The notes: generated by a model not told the origin, from the letters alone. A stretch of DNA of 15,016 bases from Microcaldota archaeon (GCA_013151465.1 JAADIF010000025.1:1-15016); one strand, 5' to 3'. Shown: positions 1-7,515, counted from the stretch's first letter. Numbers and translations are program-made.

Positions 1-411
1 AGGACCATCGGCTTTTCTCCTGCAACGGACCTTGAGTCGCACGTTCGCCTGCTGGACCTTCCGGCTGAGGGATATAGTGAACTCATATTCATTCCGGATG
101 ACCTCAAATTTGCATCAAACGTGCCTCTGGCCGCAAAATACAGAAGCATTCTTGCTGTTCATCATTCGGATGCCGTCATAATAATAGGCGGAAGGACGGG
201 AACGATGGCAGAGTTTCTCATGGCGTATGATGCAGGAAAGACCATAGGCATCCTTGAAGGCAGCGGAGGCATTGTGAAAAGGGCGATTGACACGCTTCTT
301 GAGGATATCAAAAAACCAACCGGCGCAAGGATAATAACAGAAAGTGATCCTGTAATCCTTGTAAAAAGGCTCGCCGAAATAGACGAAGAACAAAAGCATA
401 TAACGTTCTGA
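1..411 (+). CDS. LOG/SLOG-family (TIGR00725-like) nucleotide-binding protein, 5' end missing
   Basis: The open frame runs from base 1 (no start inside the window) to TGA at 409-411, giving the last 136 residues. The visible motif is GGRTGTMAEF, corresponding to the PGGxGTxxE signature of LOG / 'lysine decarboxylase-like' Rossmann proteins. It is preceded by a hydrophobic strand (AVIII) and followed by a strand-helix pattern (KTIGIL). The family binds nucleotides. Some members are cytokinin-riboside monophosphate phosphoribohydrolases, but the archaeal TIGR00725 group has no firm substrate. The first Gly-rich half of the fold lies outside the window. An internal GTG at 121 is not the start, because the frame and the fold clearly continue upstream. 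The spacing to nop5 and the TATA box between them argue for separate transcription. Confidence 0.8.
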   Translation, partial: RTIGFSPATDLESHVRLLDLPAEGYSELIFIPDDLKFASNVPLAAKYRSILAVHHSDAVIIIGGRTGTMAEFLMAYDAGKTIGILEGSGGIVKRAIDTLLEDIKKPTGARIITESDPVILVKRLAEIDEEQKHITF

Positions 412-437
412 ACCAAAAATCCTAGAGGTTTATTCCA

Positions 438-447
438 TTTTAAATAA
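438..447 (+). promoter_or_regulatory. TATA-like box of nop5
   Basis: TTTAAATAAT lies in an AT-rich stretch after the upstream stop. A transcription start about 25 nt downstream would fall near 465-472, leaving a short leader that contains GAGGTG (481-486). This placement excludes the in-frame ATG at 461 as the start, because it would lie at or before the mRNA end. Confidence 0.5.
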
Positions 448-493
448 TATCTTTCATATAATGTTAGTTAGCATTTTTGCGAGGTGTATCATT

Positions 494-1591
494 ATGAGAG
501 CTTATGTTGCAACATGCCTTATCGGGTCGTTTGCATTCGATAATGATGGAGGCATTCTTTTGTATAAATTGTTCCCGAAAGATGTAGAATTTATTGCAGA
601 CCGCCTTGCCGCTTGCGGCAGGAGGGAGATAATTCCGGAAGAAAAAGAAATTGTCGAGGAGCTGAAAGAATCCGGCCTGCAGGAGGTCATATGGGACAAG
701 GATGAATGCGTCGAGGGCATATCGTGCGTGCGCAAGGATGACAACCTCGCCCAAAAGAAGCTTCGCGACGAATTCCGAAAGCTTGCCCTTGACCTCAAGT
801 GGACAATGAGCCAGGCCGAAATAAACCAGATGCTTGCAAAGGTCAATGTCGAAATATCTAAAAAGAAGCTGCGAAAGACAAAAAAGGACGTCATACTGAT
901 TCAGGCGATAAATACGTACGATGAGATAGAAGAGAACATAAACACGATGTCAGAGCATCTCAGGGAATGGTACGGCCTGCACTTTCCCGAGCTTACAAAA
1001 GCCATATCAGACCACGAGAAGTTCAGCGCGCTTGTCGCAAAATACGGAAGGCGCGAGAATTTCGACGACGACAAGGCGGCAGAACTTGCAAAAAAATCAG
1101 CCGGGATGGACTTTTCAGATGCCGACATAAAGGCTGTTTCTGATTTTGCGGAAAGCCTGAGCATAATGTATCGGACAAGGGAGAAGATGTCCTCATACAT
1201 AACAGCCCTTGTGCAGGAGGTTGCCCCGAACACTGCCGCAATAGCAACGCCTGTAATTGCGGCGCGGATGATTTCAATTGCCGGCGGCCTTGACAGAATG
1301 TCAAAGATGCCATCATCGACAATACAGCTTCTTGGCGCAGAGAAAGCGCTTTTCAGGCACCTGAAGGGGCAGGGGAAGGCCCCAAAATACGGAGTTCTCT
1401 TCCTGCACCCGCAGATACAAAACTCGCCAAAGTCGATAAGGGGAAAGGTTGCGCGCCTCCTTGCATCAAAGATATCACTTGCCTCAAAAATCGACATGTA
1501 TTCAAAGAAAGACGAATCGGAGAAAATGAAAAAAGAAGTCGCAAAGAAGGTGCAGGACCTTATCATTGCGGCATCTAAAAAGAAGAAATGA
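494..1591 (+). CDS. nop5: Nop5/Nop56-family C/D-box snoRNP core protein
   Basis: Archaeal Nop5 bridges L7Ae-bound C/D guide RNA and the methyltransferase fibrillarin, so that rRNA and tRNA are 2'-O-methylated. The 365-residue product has the expected order. An N-terminal domain starts MRAYVATCLIGSFAFDNDG and would be the fibrillarin-binding face. A Lys/Glu-rich helical middle (about 90-235) is the coiled coil. The Nop domain runs from about 240, with EVAPNTAAI, AGGLDRMSKMPSSTIQLLGAE and ALFRHLKGQGKAPKYG, all close to family consensus. The tail is Lys-rich (SKKKK), as is common. I chose ATG 494 because GAGGTG sits 7 nt upstream and family members begin with this MxAY pattern. An in-frame ATG at 461 adds 11 unlikely residues. 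Fibrillarin, the usual neighbour, is not downstream here. Confidence 0.93.
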   Translation: MRAYVATCLIGSFAFDNDGGILLYKLFPKDVEFIADRLAACGRREIIPEEKEIVEELKESGLQEVIWDKDECVEGISCVRKDDNLAQKKLRDEFRKLALDLKWTMSQAEINQMLAKVNVEISKKKLRKTKKDVILIQAINTYDEIEENINTMSEHLREWYGLHFPELTKAISDHEKFSALVAKYGRRENFDDDKAAELAKKSAGMDFSDADIKAVSDFAESLSIMYRTREKMSSYITALVQEVAPNTAAIATPVIAARMISIAGGLDRMSKMPSSTIQLLGAEKALFRHLKGQGKAPKYGVLFLHPQIQNSPKSIRGKVARLLASKISLASKIDMYSKKDESEKMKKEVAKKVQDLIIAASKKKK

Positions 1592-1609
1592 TTGCAGGAA
1601 AAGATGTGC

Positions 1610-2269
1610 ATGATGAAGGGAATAATATACGATATGGACGATCTTCTTGTCGACTCTGACCCCCTGCACAAGGAAGCGTGGAAGAAGCTTCTTGCTGAAT
1701 ACAGAAAGGATTATTCCGACCTTCCGGAAGATGTGATAGCGGGATTTTTGGGAATGCGCGTAATCGACGGAGCAAGAAAGATTCATTCATTTTTCTCAAT
1801 CCAAGAGGATTTTGATATGTTCTATCAGAAAAGAATGGGGATATTTCTTGACATCGCAAAGGAAAAGCTGAAGCTGATGCCTGGCGCAAAGGAATCGCTT
1901 GGGTTGTTCAGGAGAAGCGGCTTTAAGATCGCGCTTGCAACATCCGGCACGAATGAATATATAGACATCGTTTTGGACAAATTCCGCCTGAGAGAATATT
2001 TTGATGCAATAGTTTCGGGAGATGACGTAAAGAAGGGTAAGCCCAACCCAGAGCCTTACCTCGTTACAGCGAAAAGACTTGGAATGAAACCGGACGAATG
2101 CCTCGTTTTAGAGGACTCGGAAAAGGGAATAGAATCTGCAAAGGCGGCCGGCTGCAGGTGCATAGCCATTCCAAGCCCCAATACACTGCCGCAGGACAGA
2201 AGCAGGGCGGATATGGTTGTCAGATCGCTGAATGAAATTACATTGGAAATGGTAAAGAAAATAGAATAA
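1610..2269 (+). CDS. HAD-superfamily hydrolase, beta-phosphoglucomutase-like
   Basis: This is a soluble cytoplasmic phosphohydrolase or phosphomutase of about 219 residues. The HAD motifs are readable in order. Motif I is YDMDDLLVDSDPLH, with the nucleophile and acid/base Asp pair at about residues 8 and 10. Motif II is ALATSGT, motif III is KKGKPNPEPY, and motif IV is VLEDSEKGIESA. The helical cap between motifs I and II (PLHKEAWKKLL onward) fits subfamily IA, which includes beta-phosphoglucomutase and various sugar-phosphate phosphatases. The substrate cannot be read from sequence. Motif I has Asp where the family usually has Gly (DMDG). The start is uncertain: a TTG at 1592 and ATGs at 1604, 1610 and 1613 are all in frame. 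AGGA at 1596-1599 best serves 1610. The gene follows nop5 almost directly and is probably cotranscribed. It ends 9 bp from the convergent gyrA stop. Confidence 0.85.
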   Translation: MMKGIIYDMDDLLVDSDPLHKEAWKKLLAEYRKDYSDLPEDVIAGFLGMRVIDGARKIHSFFSIQEDFDMFYQKRMGIFLDIAKEKLKLMPGAKESLGLFRRSGFKIALATSGTNEYIDIVLDKFRLREYFDAIVSGDDVKKGKPNPEPYLVTAKRLGMKPDECLVLEDSEKGIESAKAAGCRCIAIPSPNTLPQDRSRADMVVRSLNEITLEMVKKIE

Positions 2270-2278
2270 TTTGTGGCT

Positions 2279-4837
2279 TTATTCCCCGTTTATTTTCTCG
2301 ATTCTTGTGAACGAGACGACCTTGTCGCCCTCCTCAAGGCGCATAATGCGTACACCCTGAGTGTTTCTTCCTATCTTTGAGATCTGGTCTGCGGGGATGC
2401 GTATTGCCTGTCCCTTCTTTGTCATTACGAGGATTTCATCCGTGTCGTAGACAGGTCTGATATACACCACTTTTCCGTTCTTCTGCGTAGTCTTTATGTT
2501 TATCACGCCCTTGCCGCCGCGATGTATTGTGCTGTACTGGGAAAAGTCGGTCCTCTTGCCATAGCCGTTCTCGGTTATCGTGAGAAGCGATTTTGTCACG
2601 TCAACCTTGCACGCACCGACAACCTCGTCACCTGGGGTAAGTCTTATCCCGCGAACGCCTGTTCCCGTCCTTCCGATTTCCCTTGCCTCTGATTCATCAA
2701 ATCTTATCGCAAGGCCGTTTCTTGTGGCAATCATGATGTCGCTGTGTCCTTCCGTTATGAACGCCTCGCGAAGCTCATCTTCCTCGCGAAGGTTTATTGC
2801 GCGAATGCCCGTAATCCTCGGTCGGCTGTATCCCATAAGAGAACTCTTTTTCACGGTCCCGTTTTTCGTAACCATTACAAGATATTTGCCTTCCTCAAAC
2901 TCCCTAACAGGGATGAACGCCTTGACAGTCTCGCCTTCCTCCAGATTGAGAATGTTGACAATAGCTTTTCCGCGGGCATATCTTCCTGAGTCGGGGATAT
3001 TGTATCCTTTGAGCCAGTAAACCTTGCCTTTGTTGGTGAAGAAGAGAATATAGCTGTGCGTGCTTGCGACAAAGACATCGGAAACTATGTCGCCTTCCTT
3101 AGTCTTTGTTCCGATGATGCCTTTTCCCCCGCGGTTCTGTATTCTGTATTCTTCAATCGGAAGGCGCTTTATGTAGTCGTCCTCCGTTATCGTTATGACG
3201 ACATCCTCCTCATCAATAAGGCTTTCATCGTCAATCTCCTCGAATTCCTCGGAATCGTTTATTTTGGTCCTTCTTTCATCAGCATATTTTTCTTTGACAT
3301 CATTAAGCTCTTCTTTTATTATGCCCAGTATCTTTGTTTCATCCGCAAGAATCGCTTTGAGTTCTGCTATAAGGTTTTTCAAACTTTCAAGCTCTGCGCG
3401 CACCTTGCTTTGCTCCATATTGGTGAGGCGCGAAAGCTTCATTTCGAGGATAGCATTTGCCTGTATTTCGGTCAGACCGAAATTTGACATAAGCCCCTCC
3501 CTTGCAGTCGGGACGTCCTTTGATGATTTGATGAGCTTTATGACCTCGTCTATGTGATCCAGTGCAATTATGAGCCCTTCAAGGATATGCGCCCTCTTTT
3601 CAGCTTTGTCAAGCTCAAACTGGGTCCTTCTCCTGACAACAATCCTCCTATGGAGGATGAAATTATCTATAATCTCCTTCAATCCCATAACTTTCGGCTG
3701 GTTATCGACCAATGCAAGCATTATGACCCCAAAAGAACTCTGAAGCTGAGTATGCTTGTATAGGTTGTTCAGTATGACATCTGGATTTCCGTCCCTTTTC
3801 ACCTCTATGACTATTCTCATGCCGTCTTTATCAGATTCGTCGCGAAGGTTGCTTATACCGTCAATCTTTTTCTCTTTAACGAGGCGGACGATAGTTTCTA
3901 TGAGTGCCGTTTTGTTCACCTGATATGGTATCTCCTTTATTATTATCGCAGCTTTTCCGCCCTTTTCCTCAATTTCTGTCTTTCCGCGAACAATTATCTT
4001 GCCTCTTCCACTTTCGTATGCGCGGTATATGCCACCTTTTCCCATTATTTCGCCGCCTGTGGGAAAGTCCGGTCCCTTTATGTGCTCCATCAGCTCGCGT
4101 ACCGTAATGTCGGGATTGTCTATCGCCGCGATTATTCCGTCCACAGTTTCGTTGAGATTGTGCGGAGGGATGTTTGTCGCCATTCCCACAGCTATCCCGG
4201 AAGAGCCGTTTATGAGAAGATTGGGGATTTTTGACGGCAGAATTGAGGGCTCCTCAGTTGAGCCGTCGAAATTAGGAACAAAATCAACTGTCTTTTTCTC
4301 TATATCCCTGAGAAGCTCTTCTGCAATTGCAGAAAGGCGTGCCTCAGTGTATCTCATCGCCGCCGCGGAATCACCGTCAATAGAGCCGAAGTTTCCCTGT
4401 CCATCAACAAGTGGATATCTCAGAGAAAAATCCTGCGCCATCCTCACAAGCGTGTCGTATATCGCCGCATCGCCGTGCGGATGGTATTTTGCCATGCACA
4501 TTCCGACAACATTCGCACTCTTCCTGAACGGCTTGTTATGCAGAAGTCCGTTCTCCCACATTGCATACAGGACGCGCCTGTGAACAGGCTTTAAGCCGTC
4601 CCTTACATCCGGAAGCGCTCTTCCGACTATTACAGACATGGAATAATCAAGATATGATTCCTTCATCTCGCTTTCTATTACCCTGTCTATGATAGAGCCC
4701 GGCGTTATGGCGGGTTTCTTTTGCAGCTTTTCCTCTTCAGAGGAATCGTTTGCATCTTCTATGTTCTTTTCAACTTCTTCCATATTCTTTTCTGTCTGCT
4801 CATCAAAGTTATTCTTATCCTCTTCCATCACAATCAC
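2279..4837 (-). CDS. gyrA: DNA gyrase subunit A
   Basis: GyrA is the breakage-reunion subunit of the A2B2 enzyme that introduces negative supercoils using ATP. The 852-residue product starts with an acidic tail of about 40 residues. The winged-helix/tower region follows, with DGLKPVHRRVLYAM, KYHPHGDAAIYD and the catalytic-tyrosine motif AAMRYTE (Tyr163 counted from the GTG start). The C-terminal pinwheel contains the GyrA-box variant QNRGGKG at about 567-573, which argues for gyrase rather than topoisomerase IV ParC. The residue matching E. coli Ser83 is Ala124, while the Asp87 equivalent (Asp128) is kept. The start may be GTG 4837, just after the Nudix stop, or ATG 4828, for which the bases GTGAT at 4833-4837 would serve as SD. 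It is the last gene of gyrB-Nudix-gyrA and converges on the HAD gene. Confidence 0.97.
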   Translation of the reverse strand: MIVMEEDKNNFDEQTEKNMEEVEKNIEDANDSSEEEKLQKKPAITPGSIIDRVIESEMKESYLDYSMSVIVGRALPDVRDGLKPVHRRVLYAMWENGLLHNKPFRKSANVVGMCMAKYHPHGDAAIYDTLVRMAQDFSLRYPLVDGQGNFGSIDGDSAAAMRYTEARLSAIAEELLRDIEKKTVDFVPNFDGSTEEPSILPSKIPNLLINGSSGIAVGMATNIPPHNLNETVDGIIAAIDNPDITVRELMEHIKGPDFPTGGEIMGKGGIYRAYESGRGKIIVRGKTEIEEKGGKAAIIIKEIPYQVNKTALIETIVRLVKEKKIDGISNLRDESDKDGMRIVIEVKRDGNPDVILNNLYKHTQLQSSFGVIMLALVDNQPKVMGLKEIIDNFILHRRIVVRRRTQFELDKAEKRAHILEGLIIALDHIDEVIKLIKSSKDVPTAREGLMSNFGLTEIQANAILEMKLSRLTNMEQSKVRAELESLKNLIAELKAILADETKILGIIKEELNDVKEKYADERRTKINDSEEFEEIDDESLIDEEDVVITITEDDYIKRLPIEEYRIQNRGGKGIIGTKTKEGDIVSDVFVASTHSYILFFTNKGKVYWLKGYNIPDSGRYARGKAIVNILNLEEGETVKAFIPVREFEEGKYLVMVTKNGTVKKSSLMGYSRPRITGIRAINLREEDELREAFITEGHSDIMIATRNGLAIRFDESEAREIGRTGTGVRGIRLTPGDEVVGACKVDVTKSLLTITENGYGKRTDFSQYSTIHRGGKGVINIKTTQKNGKVVYIRPVYDTDEILVMTKKGQAIRIPADQISKIGRNTQGVRIMRLEEGDKVVSFTRIEKINGE

Positions 4838-4838
4838 A

Positions 4839-5438
4839 TCATTGAATGATAATATCCTTTATGCCATCCAGCGTAAAGCTGGACCATTTCTCAAGAAGGC
4901 TCCTTTTGCCCTCGACTTCATCAAGTGTTACAAGCCCTCCTTCGAGCTTGTCCTTTTCTGCGACCTCTATGTCAGGCGTCTTTCCCCTCACAAGGAAGAC
5001 GACCCCAAAATGGACCTTCCCGACATCGTCGCTGTCGTCGTTTATGAATCCCACAATCTCGTACTCATATTCATCGTTGTAAATAAGCTCCTCGTGAAAC
5101 TCCCTTTCCATGCCCGCGATGATGACATCACCTTCTGCGGGATTCATGTGACCGCCGACACCGATTGAGTATTTGTCATGCAGGCGCGCTTCGCCGCTGT
5201 TTTTTGTCCTCCTGTAAAGGAATAGCTTTCCGTCATGCGAAAAGACCGTATAAGGTATGACCTGCTTGTATGTGGGATCATTTTCCATTTCAGTTCTCGG
5301 TCTTGCGACAAGACTATCCTTTATTATCGGAAGAAAATCCACCTTCTCAATGGACATAAATCCGTTGAATGCACGCTCGTCGTTCTCTCCGAAAAGTGCA
5401 TTTCGCGCTATGACCATTATATCTTCTTCTTCAAACAT
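4839..5438 (-). CDS. Nudix (MutT-type) hydrolase between the gyrase genes
   Basis: The product has 199 residues. The Nudix fold is shown by the strand QVIPYTVF followed by KLFLYRRTK, then GVGGHMNPAEGD and the catalytic helix REFHEEL (residues 112-118), whose Glu residues bind the metal. The classic box is G-x5-E-x7-REUxEExGU. Here there are nine residues, not seven, between E102 and R112, so the loop is two residues longer. Length and layout resemble the COG4112 MutT-like phosphoesterases. The substrate (nucleoside diphosphate-X of some kind) is unknown. ATG 5438 follows gyrB by 9 bp with a GGTG element in the gap. The TGA at 4839-4841 lies immediately before the gyrA GTG. Cotranscription with gyrase is therefore near certain, but a functional tie to supercoiling is only inference. 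Confidence 0.88.
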   Translation of the reverse strand: MFEEEDIMVIARNALFGENDERAFNGFMSIEKVDFLPIIKDSLVARPRTEMENDPTYKQVIPYTVFSHDGKLFLYRRTKNSGEARLHDKYSIGVGGHMNPAEGDVIIAGMEREFHEELIYNDEYEYEIVGFINDDSDDVGKVHFGVVFLVRGKTPDIEVAEKDKLEGGLVTLDEVEGKRSLLEKWSSFTLDGIKDIIIQ

Positions 5439-5447
5439 CCTCGCACC

Positions 5448-7370
5448 TTATATGTCAAGATTTCTGACTTCCTTTGCATACGTTTCGATGAATTTTCTTC
5501 TTGGCTCAACCTTGTCGCCCATAAGCATCGTAAAGATGCGGTCTGCTTCGATTGCATCTTCCACCGTCACCTTGAGAAGAACCCTGTTTTTAGGGTCCAT
5601 TGTGGTGCTCCAGAGCTGATCAGGGTTCATCTCACCAAGACCTTTGTATCTCTGGATTGAGACCCCTTCTCCGCCAAGCTCTGCAATCTTCTGGTCTTTT
5701 TCTTCGTCGCTGTAAGCGTAAACCTCAGTTTTTCCCTTCTTTATCTTGTAGAGCGGCGGCTGGGCGATGTAAGCATAACCTGCCTCTATTACAGGCTTCA
5801 TATATCTGTAAAGGAATGTCAGAAGGAGCGTGCGTATGTGCGCTCCATCGACATCTGCATCTGTCATGATTATGATCTTGTGATAGCGTATCTTTGAAAC
5901 GTCGAACGTATCGCCAATCCCTGTGCCGAAAGCGGATATCATTGTCTGTATTTCGTTGTTTCCGAGAATCTTGTCCATCCTTGCCTTCTCTACGTTCAGT
6001 ATCTTTCCGCGAAGCGGCAGGATTGCCTGGAATGACCTGTCCCTTCCCTGCTTTGCCGAGCCTCCTGCAGAATCCCCCTCAACAAGATATATCTCGCTTT
6101 TCGTCGGGTCGCGCTCTGCGCAATCTGCAAGTTTTCCCGGAAGCGCGCCGGACTCAAAGACGCTCTTCCTTCTCACAAGTTCCCTTGCCTTTCGCGCTGC
6201 CTCCCTTGCGGCGGCTGCGCTTGATATCTTCTCAATGAGCTTCTTTGCTTCAGTCGGGTTCTCCTCAAGGAATGTTCCCAACCCTTCGGAGAGGACGCTT
6301 TCAACAATCCCTCTCACGTTCTCATTACCAAGGCGTGTCTTCGTCTGACCCTCGAACTGAGGGTTTTTCATCTTTATGTTGATTATTGCAGAAAGACCCT
6401 CCCTTGAGTCATTCCCTGTGATGGAAATCCCTTCCTTGAATATCTTGTTCTGTTTGCCGTAGCGGTTTATTATGCGCGTGAGGGCGTTCCTAAAGCCGAT
6501 AATGTGGGTTCCGCCCTCTTCCGTGTTTATGTTGTTCACAAACGCAAGAATCTGTTCCTGGTAGCCGGTGTTGTATCCCATCGCTATCTCGACAACAATA
6601 TCATCTTTTGTCTTTTTCATATAGATGGGCTTGGTATTTATCATGTCCTTGTTCTCGTTGAGAAAATCAAGAAAAGATAAAAGCCCGCCATCATACTGGA
6701 AGACATCGCCTTTGCCTTCCTCCCTTTCGTCTGTTATCGTTATGCGGATTCCAGCGTTAAGGAATGCAAGCTCTCTCAGGCGCTTTGCAAGTATGTCATA
6801 ATGATACTCTGTTTCCGTGAATATTCCGCCGTCAGGCCAGAATGTTACCATCGTCCCCATCTCATGGGGGAATGCACTTTCATCCTTTGTGACAAGCGCT
6901 GTCATGGGGATGCCCTTCTCGTATTCCTGATAATAGATATTTCCATCCCTTTTCACTTCCACTATGAGCTTTCTCGACAGGGCGTTTACGACCGAGATGC
7001 CGACACCATGAAGCCCTCCCGAGACCTGATAGGTCTTCGAGTCGAATTTTCCTCCGGCATGAAGCTTTGTCATGACAAGCTCAAGGGCGGACTTCTTGTA
7101 GGTGGGGTGCATGTCAACAGGTATTCCCCTTCCGTCATCTATAACGGTCACTGAATTATCATTGTGAATAATAACGTCTATGTTTTTGCAGAACCCTGCC
7201 ATCGCCTCGTCTATCGAGTTGTCAACGACCTCAAACACGAGATGGTGGAGGCCGCGAACTCCCGTGCTTCCGACATACATTCCGGGCCTTTTGCGCACGG
7301 CCTCAAGCCCCTCAAGAACGCGAATGTTGTTTGCGTCGTATTTTCCTGAAACAGAACTATCATGTGTTAT
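5448..7370 (-). CDS. gyrB: DNA gyrase subunit B (non-canonical or damaged start)
   Basis: GyrB is the ATPase subunit of gyrase. The GHKL ATPase motifs are EVVDNSIDEA (Mg/ATP Asn), DDGRGIPVDMHP and GGLHGVGISVVNALS. The TOPRIM motifs are VEGDSAGGSAKQGRDR (Glu at about 431 of 640) and MTDADVDGAHIRTLLLTF. The tail holds QRYKGLGEMNPDQLW. The length of about 640 is that of the short GyrB form without the E. coli insert. The first canonical start in frame is GTG 7298 (616 aa), but that drops the conserved N-terminal arm YDANNIRVLEGLEAVR, which is clearly encoded in frame at 7299-7346. No ATG, GTG or TTG lies in that frame back to a TAA near 7408. I therefore extend to ATA 7368-7370, three nt behind GGTGAT. 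The alternative is a lost A at 7341-7344 with the start at ATG 7361-7363. Confidence 0.95.
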   Translation of the reverse strand: MTHDSSVSGKYDANNIRVLEGLEAVRKRPGMYVGSTGVRGLHHLVFEVVDNSIDEAMAGFCKNIDVIIHNDNSVTVIDDGRGIPVDMHPTYKKSALELVMTKLHAGGKFDSKTYQVSGGLHGVGISVVNALSRKLIVEVKRDGNIYYQEYEKGIPMTALVTKDESAFPHEMGTMVTFWPDGGIFTETEYHYDILAKRLRELAFLNAGIRITITDEREEGKGDVFQYDGGLLSFLDFLNENKDMINTKPIYMKKTKDDIVVEIAMGYNTGYQEQILAFVNNINTEEGGTHIIGFRNALTRIINRYGKQNKIFKEGISITGNDSREGLSAIINIKMKNPQFEGQTKTRLGNENVRGIVESVLSEGLGTFLEENPTEAKKLIEKISSAAAAREAARKARELVRRKSVFESGALPGKLADCAERDPTKSEIYLVEGDSAGGSAKQGRDRSFQAILPLRGKILNVEKARMDKILGNNEIQTMISAFGTGIGDTFDVSKIRYHKIIIMTDADVDGAHIRTLLLTFLYRYMKPVIEAGYAYIAQPPLYKIKKGKTEVYAYSDEEKDQKIAELGGEGVSIQRYKGLGEMNPDQLWSTTMDPKNRVLLKVTVEDAIEADRIFTMLMGDKVEPRRKFIETYAKEVRNLDI

Positions 7371-7373
7371 AAA

Positions 7374-7379
7374 ATCACC
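7374..7379 (-). promoter_or_regulatory. GGTGAT Shine-Dalgarno ahead of gyrB
   Basis: On the minus strand GGTGAT is complementary to the usual archaeal 16S 3' end (AUCACC). It sits 3 nt before an in-frame AUA and 10 nt before an out-of-frame AUG. It is the only strong ribosome-binding signal in the gyrB leader, so it bears directly on which start is used. Confidence 0.6.
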
Positions 7380-7394
7380 GCTAGAACCTATATC

Positions 7395-7425
7395 TATATT
7401 ATATATTAATTAATTATTATAAAGA
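7395..7425 (-). promoter_or_regulatory. AT-rich promoter region of the gyrB-Nudix-gyrA operon
   Basis: This stretch is almost entirely A/T and contains ATTAATTAAT and TTATAAT elements suitable as TATA boxes. A start 25-30 nt downstream would fall around 7375-7395, just upstream of or within the GGTGAT. The exact TATA box cannot be singled out because several candidates overlap. Confidence 0.55.
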
Positions 7426-7468
7426 TATCATCAGATTGGCGTATGTCACTGTATCAGGGAACTTGCAT

Positions 7469-7515
7469 TGTTCCAAAGAACAGAACAGATGTTCATAAAA
7501 TGAGAACATTTGTTC
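7469..7515. promoter_or_regulatory. Cluster of GAACA/TGTTC operator-like sites upstream of gyrB
   Basis: Five half-sites fall in 47 bp: TGTTC 7469-7473, GAACA 7478-7482, GAACA 7483-7487, TGTTC 7490-7494, GAACA 7504-7508 and TGTTC 7511-7515 (six counting the everted pair separately). They form two inward palindromes, GAACAGATGTTC (7483-7494) and GAACATTTGTTC (7504-7515). Their centres are 21 bp apart, about two helical turns, so two dimers could bind the same DNA face. The stretch lies between the stop of the 7553 gene and the gyrB promoter, both on the minus strand. It is thus 45-110 bp upstream of the gyrB TATA region. The binding protein is unknown. Confidence 0.55.

Noticed and set aside
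461..493. In-frame extension of nop5 to ATG 461
   Set aside because: It lies at the expected transcription start behind the TATA box, has no SD, and adds residues absent from the family consensus. GAGGTG points to ATG 494.
901..1671. 256-aa minus-strand open frame opposite nop5
   Set aside because: It is a shadow of the conserved Nop5 coding sequence with Ser/Phe/Cys-rich composition and no promoter.
3999..5660. Long plus-strand open frames opposite gyrA, Nudix and gyrB
   Set aside because: They are antisense shadows, Ser/Leu/Phe-rich, with no family resemblance or start signals, while the minus strand carries full conserved genes.
5448..7298. gyrB beginning at GTG 7298 (616 aa)
   Set aside because: It would remove the conserved N-terminal arm that is clearly encoded just upstream in the same frame, and it has no SD.
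7483..7515. Reading the GAACA-N2-TGTTC palindromes as hairpin terminators
   Set aside because: A loop of two bases cannot form a stable hairpin and no U tract follows. DNA-level operator symmetry fits better.
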